Origin: a bacterium
Lineage (GTDB): Bacteria > Patescibacteriota > Minisyncoccia > Phycocordibacterales > UBA10002
Direction of reading: 5' to 3'
NCBI GenBank assembly: GCA_030648695.1
Contig: JAUSHG010000020.1
Location: 1 to 7,187 of the forward strand
DNA length: 7,187 bases
Part shown: in pieces, positions 1 to 5,566 of the stretch
How positions within the stretch are numbered: the first letter of the stretch is position 1
How the letters are laid out: each line of letters opens with the position of its first letter
Made by a program: the position numbers and the translations under genes
Notes under the pieces: model-generated
Database searches by the model: none
Told to the model about the DNA's origin: nothing
Seen by the model: only the letters and a program-made list of their open reading frames with translations

Positions 1-3000
1 TTTGGTGATGATGGGCTTTGCTTCTTCAACAATGCCGCCAATCACCACCGTCATGCCGTCCCTAAACTCTTCCTTGATTTTTGCAATGCTGTATTCGCGC
101 TTTTCCAATACCTCGCGGAATTTATCCAAAGGATGACCGGAAACATAGAGGCCGAGCAGTTCCTTTTCCCATGCCAGTTTTTCTTCCATGCTCAAAGGTG
201 CGGCCTCTTTGAGTTTCAGCGCCGGCACGCTTGAACTGTCCGCCATGAGGCCGAAAAGGGAATCCTGATTGGTCGCCTGCTTGTTCTGCTCCTTGCTGTA
301 TTCAAGAAGCGTTTCCACATTTGCAAGCATGGTGCCGCGTTCTCCGAGCTCGTCCAGTGCGCCGCTCTTGATGAGCGCTTCAAGGGATTTTTTGTTCAGA
401 TTACGGTCCTTGATGCGCTCCAGAAAATCAGCAAGTGATTTGAAGTACCCGTTTTGTTTGCGCTCGTCAATAATCGCCTTTGCAATGCCCTCGCCGAAGT
501 TCTTTATCGTAGTCAAACCGAAGCGGATTTTATCCCCCTTAGCAAAGGGGGCTGCCTTGGGGGGTTGTAACAACCCTCCTGCCGAAGACGGCAGTGCTCC
601 CTTTTCTAAGGGAGATTTCACCACCGTAAACCCCTCAAAGCTCTCATTGATTGACGGCGGCAGAACCGGAATATTCATGCGCTTGCACTCCACCACACTC
701 TCTGCAATTTTCTCCACATCTCCCGAATCCGCCGTGAGTACCGAAGCCATATAAATCGCAGGGAAGTTCGCCTTCATGTACGCGGTTTGATATGCCACTT
801 TGCCGTAGCAGACCGCGTGCGCGCGGTTGAAGCCGTAGGCCGCAAAGGGTTCAATAAGAAGCCACATCTTTTCTGCTGTATTTCTGTCCATCCCGTTTTT
901 GATGAATCCGGCAATGAGTTTTTCTTTATGCGCCGCCATCTCCTCCGGAATCTTTTTGCCCATGGCCTTGCGCAGTTTGTCCGCCTCAAGCCACGAAAAT
1001 CCCGCCAAGCGGATGGCGATTTCCAGCACATCATCCTGATAGGTGACTACGCCGTAGGAGCGTTTCAGAATGTTCTCCAACCGCGGGTCAAGGTAGGAAA
1101 CCAGAAGCGGCTCGCGTTTGCGTTCAATATATTGCGGAATGGATTCCATAGGTCCCGGGCGATAGAGCGCCACCATGGCGTTTATGTCGTGAATGCTTGT
1201 TGGCCGCAGTTCCTTGAGGTATCGCGTCATACCGCCGCCGTTTAGTTGGAAGATTCCGCCGGTTTCCCCACGCGCGAGCATCTCAAATGTTTTCTTGTCA
1301 TCAAGCGGAATGTTTTCAATATCAATGCGTTTTTGTTCAAGTTCCGCCACGTGCGTTACGGCATCCGCCAAAATGGAGAGGTTCTTGATGCCGAGGAAGT
1401 CCAGTTTGAGAAGTCCGGCATCTTCGGTCGCATGCATGTCATATTGCGTGATGATTTTATTCTCGCCCTTGGGGTCAAACTGAAGCGGTACAAACTCGGT
1501 AAGCGGAGCCGGCGCAATCAGCACTCCGGCGGCATGAACGGAAATATGCCGTGCGCACCCCTCAATTTTTTTTGACATATCAATAATAGTAGCGGCGTCT
1601 TTCTCGTCTGTGTACATTTTTTTAAGCTCTGGCACCATTTCTATCGCGCGGTCAATGGACATGGGAAATCCCTGCGCGCCAAAGGGGATGAGCTTGGCAA
1701 TGCGGTCGCCGAGAGAATATTCAAAACCCATGGCGCGCGAGACATCACGGACACTTCCGCGCGCCATCATGGTGCCGAAGGTGCCGATTTGCGCGACATG
1801 GTCTCTTCCGTATTTCTGCTTTGCATATTCAATAACCTCATCACGCCGGTTGTCAGCAAAGTCCATGTCCACGTCAGGCGCGCTCGGGCGCTCGGGGTTA
1901 AGGAAGCGCTCAAAGGGCAGGTTGTATTCCAAAGGATTAACATTGGTGATGCCGGTTAAATATGAAATAAGCGAACCGGCCGCTGAACCTCTTGTGGTCG
2001 TCAAAATGCCGTTTTCATGCGCGAAGCGAAGTAAGTCGGCGACAACCAAAAAGTACGGCGCGAATCCTTTTTTCGCAATGATGCCAAGCTCATAGGCAAT
2101 CCGCTGTGCAATCTCCGGTGTTTCCTGCATGTTGCGCATAGAGAGACCCTCCATGCTCAAGCGCTGCAGTTCTTCATCATGAGAAACCCCGCCGCGCGTT
2201 TTGTAATCAGGAAACACCCACGAGCCCAATTTTAATTCCAGATTACAACGCGAGGCGACTTCCCGCACGTTTGCAAGCGCTTCGGGCAGGTTCTTAAACT
2301 TTTCCTCCATTGCCAAAGTACCCTGAAAAGAAAAATCACCTTCCTCTTCTTTGAGCGTTTCGGTTTGGTCTGTGTGCGAGTTGACGAGCATAAGCGTCTG
2401 CCACGCCTTCTTATCATCCGGAGAGAGATACATGATGTCGTGCGCGGCTACGAGGGGTGTACCGGTTTCTTTTGCGAGTGTCACGACCCTTTGCAGAAGT
2501 TCTGAGTGCCCCGCAATTTCCGCATGCGCGGTTACCTCCAGAAAGAAGTCATTTTTAAAAAGGGAGGCGTAGAACGAAGCAAGTTCTCGTGCGCGTCCTG
2601 TGTCGTTGCCTTTGAGTGCCCGCGAGATTTCGCCATTGTGCACCGGCGCAATTGCAAGAAGTCCCTCGTGGTGTTCCTGCAGGAGTGCTTTGTCTATGCG
2701 CGGCTTGTAGTAAAATCCCTCCAAGTGGGAGCGGGTCACTAATTTGAGCAGATTTTTGTATCCAATCTCATTTTTGGCGAGCAAAATCAGGCGACTTCGT
2801 TTGTTATCAATGCCGGCGTGTTTGTCAGTGCGGCCTCGCAGGGCTTCATAAAATTCCACGCCAAGAATTGGTTTGATTCCGGCTTCCTTGCAGGCCTTGT
2901 AAAACTCCATGGCACCGTACAGATTGCCGTTGTCAGTAAGTGCGAGCGCCTCCATGCCTTCCTGTTTGGCGCGTGCGATGAGTTCCGGAATTTTCGGTAG

Positions 3001-3051
3001 CGCGCCAAGGAGGGAGTAGTGGCTCTTAACGTGGAGATGGGTGAAGGCCAT
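1..3051 (-). CDS. dnaE: DNA polymerase III alpha subunit, 3'-truncated by window edge
   Basis: This is the catalytic subunit of the replicative DNA polymerase, which extends DNA from primers in the cytoplasm as part of the Pol III holoenzyme. The start at 3051 gives the family N-terminus MAFTHLHVKSHYSLL, and 1017 codons are present. In order: a PHP domain (from residue 5), the C-family polymerase core with PDVDMDF (D393 and D395) and LKLDFLG (D551) supplying the three catalytic aspartates, a helix-hairpin-helix region (about 848-900), a QDSLF motif (929-933) that fits an internal beta-clamp binding site, and the beginning of an OB-fold at about 1000, where the window ends. Family members are usually about 1100-1200 residues, so roughly 100-150 are missing. 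The PHP motifs read HLHVKS and TDNG where active PHP domains have HLHVHS and TDHG, so metal-dependent PHP activity is probably impaired. Residues 812-840 are an inserted palindromic element. No Shine-Dalgarno site precedes the ATG. Confidence 0.97.
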   Translation of the reverse strand, partial: MAFTHLHVKSHYSLLGALPKIPELIARAKQEGMEALALTDNGNLYGAMEFYKACKEAGIKPILGVEFYEALRGRTDKHAGIDNKRSRLILLAKNEIGYKNLLKLVTRSHLEGFYYKPRIDKALLQEHHEGLLAIAPVHNGEISRALKGNDTGRARELASFYASLFKNDFFLEVTAHAEIAGHSELLQRVVTLAKETGTPLVAAHDIMYLSPDDKKAWQTLMLVNSHTDQTETLKEEEGDFSFQGTLAMEEKFKNLPEALANVREVASRCNLELKLGSWVFPDYKTRGGVSHDEELQRLSMEGLSMRNMQETPEIAQRIAYELGIIAKKGFAPYFLVVADLLRFAHENGILTTTRGSAAGSLISYLTGITNVNPLEYNLPFERFLNPERPSAPDVDMDFADNRRDEVIEYAKQKYGRDHVAQIGTFGTMMARGSVRDVSRAMGFEYSLGDRIAKLIPFGAQGFPMSIDRAIEMVPELKKMYTDEKDAATIIDMSKKIEGCARHISVHAAGVLIAPAPLTEFVPLQFDPKGENKIITQYDMHATEDAGLLKLDFLGIKNLSILADAVTHVAELEQKRIDIENIPLDDKKTFEMLARGETGGIFQLNGGGMTRYLKELRPTSIHDINAMVALYRPGPMESIPQYIERKREPLLVSYLDPRLENILKRSYGVVTYQDDVLEIAIRLAGFSWLEADKLRKAMGKKIPEEMAAHKEKLIAGFIKNGMDRNTAEKMWLLIEPFAAYGFNRAHAVCYGKVAYQTAYMKANFPAIYMASVLTADSGDVEKIAESVVECKRMNIPVLPPSINESFEGFTVVKSPLEKGALPSSAGGLLQPPKAAPFAKGDKIRFGLTTIKNFGEGIAKAIIDERKQNGYFKSLADFLERIKDRNLNKKSLEALIKSGALDELGERGTMLANVETLLEYSKEQNKQATNQDSLFGLMADSSSVPALKLKEAAPLSMEEKLAWEKELLGLYVSGHPLDKFREVLEKREYSIAKIKEEFRDGMTVVIGGIVEEAKPIITK
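532..618. repeat. In-frame palindromic element of four hairpins inside dnaE
   Basis: Four perfect hairpins follow one another. They are CCCCCTT/AAGGGGG (534-540 with 545-551), GGGTTG/CAACCC (562-567 with 571-576), CTGCCG/CGGCAG (579-584 with 589-594) and CTCCCTT/AAGGGAG (597-603 with 608-614), with loops of 3-4 bases. The outer ends, ATCCCCCTTAG and CTAAGGGAGAT, are inverted repeats with one mismatch. The element is 87 bp, exactly 29 codons, and adds residues K812-D840 to DnaE. These begin KSPLEKGALP and end APFAKGD, between FEGFTVV and KIRFGLTTIKNFG, which normally lie close together. The design recalls Rickettsia palindromic elements, which also insert in frame into genes. From memory, SPLEKG/PFAKGD peptides recur as dispersed repeats in many bacterial genomes, but I have not verified this. 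Confidence 0.85.
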
Positions 3052-3057
3052 GGGCAG

Positions 3058-3086
3058 ATTATACTCTGTTTCGTTAGAGTTGTATT
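3058..3086 (-). promoter_or_regulatory. Predicted dnaE promoter
   Basis: Read on the minus strand, a consensus -10 box TATAAT lies at 3063-3058. A weak -35 candidate AATACA (3 of 6 matches to TTGACA) lies at 3086-3081 after a 17-nt spacer. Only 6 nt separate the -10 box from the dnaE ATG, so transcription would begin at about the A of the start codon and give a leaderless mRNA. The -35 box overlaps that of the divergent promoter. Confidence 0.6.
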
Positions 3087-3108
3087 CCTTCCGAGGAATC
3101 GGTATGAT
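3080..3108 (+). promoter_or_regulatory. Predicted sigma-70-type promoter for the membrane protein-pilin cassette
   Basis: TTGTAT (3080-3085) is followed by a 17-nt spacer and TATGAT (3103-3108), which differs from the -10 consensus at one base. The expected transcription start is about 3115, giving a leader of about 25 nt before the ATG at 3140. No Shine-Dalgarno site is visible in that leader. It is divergent from, and overlaps, the dnaE promoter. Confidence 0.55.
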
Positions 3109-3139
3109 AGATTTACCTTACTCACTAACGCATATCTCC

Positions 3140-3409
3140 ATGTCCAACGTATCTTTTGAAGAGGAGCAGCAATTTACCAGTCCTCCTTCCGCGCAAAAGC
3201 CCACGCCGACCATTATTGCCTGGGTCATGAAGCTGGGGCTCGCAAAAACCGAGCAGGCGGCAAATGGCGTGCTTCTGGTCGTTGCGCTTATCGCGGTTGC
3301 ATTGGCCGTCTATTTCTTTATGAGCGGATCGCCGAAGCCGTCGCCGACTTCTGTTATTCCTACCGGGGCGGTGGGCGCACCTGCACCGGCTCCTGCTCTT
3401 CGGCGCTAA
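3140..3409 (+). CDS. Small single-pass membrane protein of unknown function
   Basis: I do not recognise the family. The 89-residue product has an acidic, proline-containing N-terminal part (FEEEQQF near residues 6-12), a short amphipathic stretch (about 25-37, IIAWVMKLGLAK), one strong transmembrane segment at about 43-61 and a tail rich in proline, alanine and serine ending in ALRR. There is no cleavable signal peptide, so a membrane anchor with a short tail outside the cell is likely, though orientation is inferred. An in-frame ATG at 3041 would lengthen it by 33 codons, but that start lies inside the beginning of dnaE and upstream of the predicted promoter, so 3140 is preferred. It ends 16 nt before the first pilin gene and is probably cotranscribed with it, which suggests a link to pilus biogenesis or anchoring. 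Confidence 0.75.
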   Translation: MSNVSFEEEQQFTSPPSAQKPTPTIIAWVMKLGLAKTEQAANGVLLVVALIAVALAVYFFMSGSPKPSPTSVIPTGAVGAPAPAPALRR

Positions 3410-3413
3410 TTGC

Positions 3414-3418
3414 GGAGG
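3414..3418 (+). promoter_or_regulatory. Shine-Dalgarno site of the first pilin gene
   Basis: GGAGG is placed 7 nt before the ATG at 3426. It is the clearest ribosome binding site in the window; dnaE, rpmF and the nusB fusion show none. It fixes the pilin start and suggests strong translation. Confidence 0.75.
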
Positions 3419-3425
3419 AACCCAC

Positions 3426-3950
3426 ATGGAGTATTCTCGGAAAGGTTTTACCTTAATAGAATTGCTCGTCGTCATCGCCATCATTGGACTGCTCTCCAGC
3501 GTGGTATTTGCGTCGCTCAACTCGGCGCGTGTTAAAGCACGAAATGCGAGGCGGGTGTCAGATCTCAAACAACTCTCTACCGCGCTTGAACTGTACTATG
3601 ATGCCAATAACAACGCATATCCCGACAGTGGTTCAACATGGCGGGGAAATTGTTCAGATTATGGGAGCCATGGTACGAGCGGGGCAACTGGATATATTCC
3701 CAATCTTGCCCCGACATATATTCCTTCTCTGCCTCTTGACCCCGCACCCAGCGGTACTGGCGGCTGCTATCTTTATTTCTCAAACGGAGCGAACTATGCC
3801 CTGTTAGCCCACAACAATCCTGAAATAAATTATTCATCTCGTCCTGAACTTTTTGACCCAACACGTGACAGCGGCACAGACCCCTGCGTTGTGGACGGCT
3901 CTGCTTTCTGGGCATGGAAAGTTTCCAGTCCGGGCGGTCGTTGCTGGTAA
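3426..3950 (+). CDS. Type IV pilin-like protein, first of a tandem pair
   Basis: This is a prepilin-like protein of 174 residues. After the short basic leader MEYSRKG comes the class III signal G7|FTLIELLVVIAIIGLL. Prepilin peptidase would cut after G7 and the N-methylated F8 would start the mature protein. Glu at mature position 5 (E12), needed for pilus assembly, is present. The hydrophobic helix (about 8-30) continues into the charged helix NSARVKARNARRVSDLKQ and then ALELYYDANNNAYP, typical of small pilins and type II secretion pseudopilins. The C-terminal domain is variable, with four cysteines (in NCSDYG, GGCYLYF, DPCVVDG and the final GRCW) that could form two disulfides outside the cell. 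It lies in an operon with the membrane protein upstream and a second pilin 50 nt downstream. Whether it is a major pilin, minor pilin or pseudopilin cannot be told from sequence. Confidence 0.92.
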   Translation: MEYSRKGFTLIELLVVIAIIGLLSSVVFASLNSARVKARNARRVSDLKQLSTALELYYDANNNAYPDSGSTWRGNCSDYGSHGTSGATGYIPNLAPTYIPSLPLDPAPSGTGGCYLYFSNGANYALLAHNNPEINYSSRPELFDPTRDSGTDPCVVDGSAFWAWKVSSPGGRCW

Positions 3951-3954
3951 ACCT

Positions 3955-3973
3955 TTGGGAGCCCGACTCCCAA
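3955..3973 (+). other. Small hairpin between the two pilin genes
   Basis: TTGGGAG (3955-3961) and CTCCCAA (3967-3973) form a perfect 7-bp stem with the 5-base loop CCCGA, starting 4 bases after the first pilin stop. No T-run follows, so termination is unlikely. It could stabilise the upstream transcript or tune the ratio of the two pilins. Confidence 0.5.
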
Positions 3974-3985
3974 GATTTCCAAAAG

Positions 3986-3990
3986 AAGGA
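3986..3990 (+). promoter_or_regulatory. Shine-Dalgarno site of the second pilin gene
   Basis: AAGGA lies 10 nt before the ATG at 4001. It favours that start over the ATG at 4013, which has only a weak AGGT upstream, and over the earlier in-frame ATG at 3914 inside the first pilin gene. Confidence 0.5.
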
Positions 3991-4000
3991 TACCGTTGAT

Positions 4001-4504
4001 ATGATTACAGGTATGAAATCGCGAGGATTCACCCTCATAGAACTCCTCGTCGTCATCGCCATCATCGGACTGCTCTCGTCCGTGGTGTTTGCGTCGCTCA
4101 ATTCTGCGCGGGGGAAGGCGAGGGATGCGCGGCGGAAAGCGGATTTGACACAGATAAGCAAAGCGCTTGAATTGTATTATGACACGCACAACGGAACGTA
4201 TTTGGTGTCAGGGTATGGAGACGGCGGTGGTGGCCAAGGTTGGTTTAACCTTGACGGCTCTCCTAATACCGTCGCAAAAGGTCTCAATGACGCCGGCTTT
4301 TTAAGTGCGGCAAGTATAGATGATCCGCAACAAAAACCCGGCTACATGATTTATTTGTGCGACAACGGCCAACGATATGCTGTTTCTGCAACACTTGAAA
4401 ATCCGACTCCTGCTGATATCGCGTATATAGACACAACCTGCAATGGTACCGGCGGCAACGGGACGCATACCCGGTATGGGAAAAATTATGCTGTGGGGAA
4501 TTAA
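4001..4504 (+). CDS. Type IV pilin-like protein, second of a tandem pair
   Basis: This 167-residue prepilin has leader MITGMKSRG, a cleavage site at G9|FTLIELLVVIAIIGLL and Glu at mature position 5. The N-terminal third is nearly the same as in the preceding pilin: both have GLLSSVVFASLNSAR, then KAR.AR, then ALELYYD. The rest is unrelated in detail: a glycine-rich loop (GYGDGGGGQGWF), a central FLSAASIDDPQ region and two cysteines (YLCDNG, TTCNGT), against four in its partner. This fits tandem duplication followed by divergence of the exposed domain. A longer reading from 3914 overlaps the first pilin gene and would put about 29 extra residues ahead of the leader, which does not suit a prepilin. 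ATG 4013 (MKSRG) is an alternative start. Likely role: a subunit of a type IV pilus or related filament. Confidence 0.9.
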   Translation: MITGMKSRGFTLIELLVVIAIIGLLSSVVFASLNSARGKARDARRKADLTQISKALELYYDTHNGTYLVSGYGDGGGGQGWFNLDGSPNTVAKGLNDAGFLSAASIDDPQQKPGYMIYLCDNGQRYAVSATLENPTPADIAYIDTTCNGTGGNGTHTRYGKNYAVGN

Positions 4505-4512
4505 CTATACAA

Positions 4513-4547
4513 TCAAGGGTGCCCCTTGAAACAAGGGGCACCCTTGA
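4513..4547. other. Perfect 16-bp inverted repeat between pilin 2 and rnhB
   Basis: TCAAGGGTGCCCCTTG (4513-4528), loop AAA (4529-4531) and CAAGGGGCACCCTTGA (4532-4547) pair without a mismatch. The hairpin begins 8 bases after the pilin 2 stop and ends 4 bases before the rnhB ATG. There is no T-run on either strand, so it is not a standard intrinsic terminator. It may protect the 3' end of pilin mRNA, serve as a processing site, or limit ribosome access to rnhB. Its CCCCTT/AAGGGG core resembles the outer hairpins of the element in dnaE. Confidence 0.8.
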
Positions 4548-4551
4548 GCAG

Positions 4552-5166
4552 ATGAAATCTCCAATTAGATATTGTATCGGTATTGACGAAGTGGGGCGCG
4601 GACCGCTTGCGGGGCCGCTTTGCGTGGGTGCGTGCCTTATTGTGGGCCGCAGTCGCCACAGTCGCGTATTTCGCGGTGTTAAGGACAGCAAACAGCTTAC
4701 CCCGCTTGTGCGGCAGGAATGGTTCGGCAAGATTTCCGCATGGAAGCAGGAGGGCACTTGCAGGTTTGCGAGTGTGTTTGTGGGGGAAAAAACCATTGAC
4801 CGCCGCGGACTTTCCGCCTCACTCCGTCTGGCGGTCTACCGCGTACTCCGGAAGCTCGACGTTTCGTCCACACAGTGCCGTGTGCTTCTTGACGGGTCGC
4901 TCTATGCTCCGAAGCGATTTTTCAATCAAGAGACCATAATCCGCGGAGATGAAAGTGAGCCCCTGATTGCGCTTGCTTCAATTGTCGCGAAGGTGAGAAG
5001 GGACAAGCGGATGGAGCGTCTCGCAAAGAAATTTCCACAGTACGGATTTGATGTACATAAGGGATATGGGACGAGGGAGCACTATAAAGCTCTTCGCAAG
5101 TACGGCATAACGCCGATACACAGGCGAAGTTTTCTGAAAAACTTCGCCGGAACCATTAACCGTTGA
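4552..5166 (+). CDS. rnhB: Ribonuclease HII
   Basis: This enzyme cuts the RNA strand of RNA-DNA hybrids and removes single ribonucleotides misplaced in DNA, acting in the cytoplasm. With the start at ATG 4552 the protein has 204 residues, normal for RNase HII. All family motifs are present: GIDEVGRGPLAGP (D12, E13, with GRG at 16-18), LLDGS (D114), LASIVAKVRRD (D151) and the C-terminal DVHKGYGT...H region (168-178). The four acidic catalytic residues D12, E13, D114 and D151 are intact, so it should be active. A longer in-frame reading from GTG 4519 exists, but that codon lies inside the perfect hairpin and the extra residues do not match the family. Only a weak Shine-Dalgarno-like TTGAG precedes the ATG. 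It lies 47 nt after pilin 2, and its 3' end merges into a repeat-like spacer. Confidence 0.96.
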   Translation: MKSPIRYCIGIDEVGRGPLAGPLCVGACLIVGRSRHSRVFRGVKDSKQLTPLVRQEWFGKISAWKQEGTCRFASVFVGEKTIDRRGLSASLRLAVYRVLRKLDVSSTQCRVLLDGSLYAPKRFFNQETIIRGDESEPLIALASIVAKVRRDKRMERLAKKFPQYGFDVHKGYGTREHYKALRKYGITPIHRRSFLKNFAGTINR

Positions 5167-5212
5167 CCATTAACTTTTGACTTTTTGTTAAGAGTTAATA
5201 GTAAAAAGTTAA
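5152..5212. repeat. Word-repeat spacer with inverted repeat between rnhB and rpmF
   Basis: ACCATTAAC occurs twice (5152-5160 inside the rnhB end, and 5166-5174). TTAACTTTTGAC (5170-5181) pairs with GTAAAAAGTTAA (5201-5212) in 11 of 12 positions, around a loop that holds the smaller palindrome TTAAGAGTTAA. It is AT-rich with variants of the word GTTAA. It could form a weak hairpin at the rnhB 3' end, but no clean terminator is seen. Confidence 0.6.
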
Positions 5213-5226
5213 CAGTCCATAACGCA

Positions 5227-5255
5227 TTGCTTTTTTGTCCCCAATGCGGTATGGT
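5227..5255 (+). promoter_or_regulatory. Candidate rpmF promoter
   Basis: TTGCTT (5227-5232), a 17-nt spacer and TATGGT (5250-5255) make a moderate sigma-70-like match. The -10 box ends 6 nt before the rpmF ATG at 5262, the same spacing as at dnaE, so the transcript would be leaderless. No Shine-Dalgarno site is present. Confidence 0.4.
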
Positions 5256-5261
5256 ATCGCC

Positions 5262-5495
5262 ATGGTAGTCCGAATGCGCTCAACCAAGAGCCACCGCAAT
5301 AATAGGCGCTCACATTTTGCCCTTACGAGCCCGCGTCTTTCAACCTGCAGTAATTGCGGCAAAGTGCGCCCGTCTCACACTATGTGTCCTTCCTGCGGCG
5401 TGTATCGCGGCAAGACCGTGGTGGACCTCCAGAAGAAAATTGACCGGAAGCTCCGAAAGCAGAAGGAACGCGAAAAGACGGTGGCGGGAAAGTAG
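5262..5495 (+). CDS. rpmF: Large ribosomal subunit protein bL32
   Basis: This is a small zinc-ribbon protein of the 50S ribosomal subunit. The 77-residue product has the basic N-terminus MVVRMRSTKSHRNNRRSH, then LSTCSNCG and MCPSCGVYRGKTVV. C29, C32, C42 and C45 form the CxxC...CxxC zinc site. The C-terminus is a highly basic, lysine-rich extension (KKIDRKLRKQKEREK). Upstream in-frame starts exist (for example ATG 5244), but L32 proteins normally begin close to the VRM motif, and a promoter-like -10 box sits just upstream, so ATG 5262 is chosen. It lies between rnhB and the nusB fusion; L32 next to nusB and rnc is, as I recall, a common order in Parcubacteria. The stop codon is the first base triplet of the following inverted repeat. 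Confidence 0.93.
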   Translation: MVVRMRSTKSHRNNRRSHFALTSPRLSTCSNCGKVRPSHTMCPSCGVYRGKTVVDLQKKIDRKLRKQKEREKTVAGK

Positions 5496-5556
5496 CTGGT
5501 TAGCTGTTTCGCTTATTAGTCGTTTCTGACTAAAAAGCTAAGAAGCTAATTAGCTA
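5493..5556. repeat. Inverted repeat of AGCTAA-type words between rpmF and nusB
   Basis: The 29-nt arms 5493-5521 and 5528-5556 pair at 23 of 29 positions around the 6-base loop GTTTCT. Two of the mismatches would be G-U pairs in RNA. The innermost AGTC/GACT and the outer TAGCT/AGCTA are perfect. The word AGCTAA, with variants, recurs through both arms. The left arm begins with the rpmF stop codon and the right arm ends 10 nt before the nusB start, so the repeat fills the whole spacer. It could act as a hairpin terminator or processing site, but has no T-run. Confidence 0.7.
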
Positions 5557-5566
5557 AAAAGCTAGT

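Noticed and set aside
532..618. Intein or insertion sequence in dnaE
   Set aside because: The insert is only 29 codons, with no splicing or endonuclease motifs and no transposase; it is a small palindromic element.
269..754. Open frames on the plus strand across 269-2742 opposite dnaE
   Set aside because: dnaE is continuous and well conserved on the minus strand through this whole region; the opposite frames have no recognisable domains and are shadows.
3041..3139. Upstream extension of the small membrane protein to ATG 3041
   Set aside because: It would overlap the dnaE start and both predicted promoters; the start at 3140 lies properly downstream of the predicted transcription start.
3577..4161. 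Minus-strand open frames of 194 and 119 codons opposite the pilin genes
   Set aside because: They are the complement of the pilin coding strand, including its repeated N-terminal part, and lack recognisable domains or a good start context.
4513..4547. Standard Rho-independent terminator after pilin 2
   Set aside because: The stem is perfect and strong but no T-run follows on either strand, so it is listed as a hairpin of uncertain role.
4519..4551. GTG 4519 as start of rnhB
   Set aside because: The codon is inside a perfect hairpin stem, and RNase HII proteins begin close to the GIDEVGRG motif, fitting ATG 4552.
4284..4796. Minus-strand 170-codon open frame opposite pilin 2 and rnhB
   Set aside because: It crosses the perfect hairpin and two well-supported genes and shows no protein-like motif.
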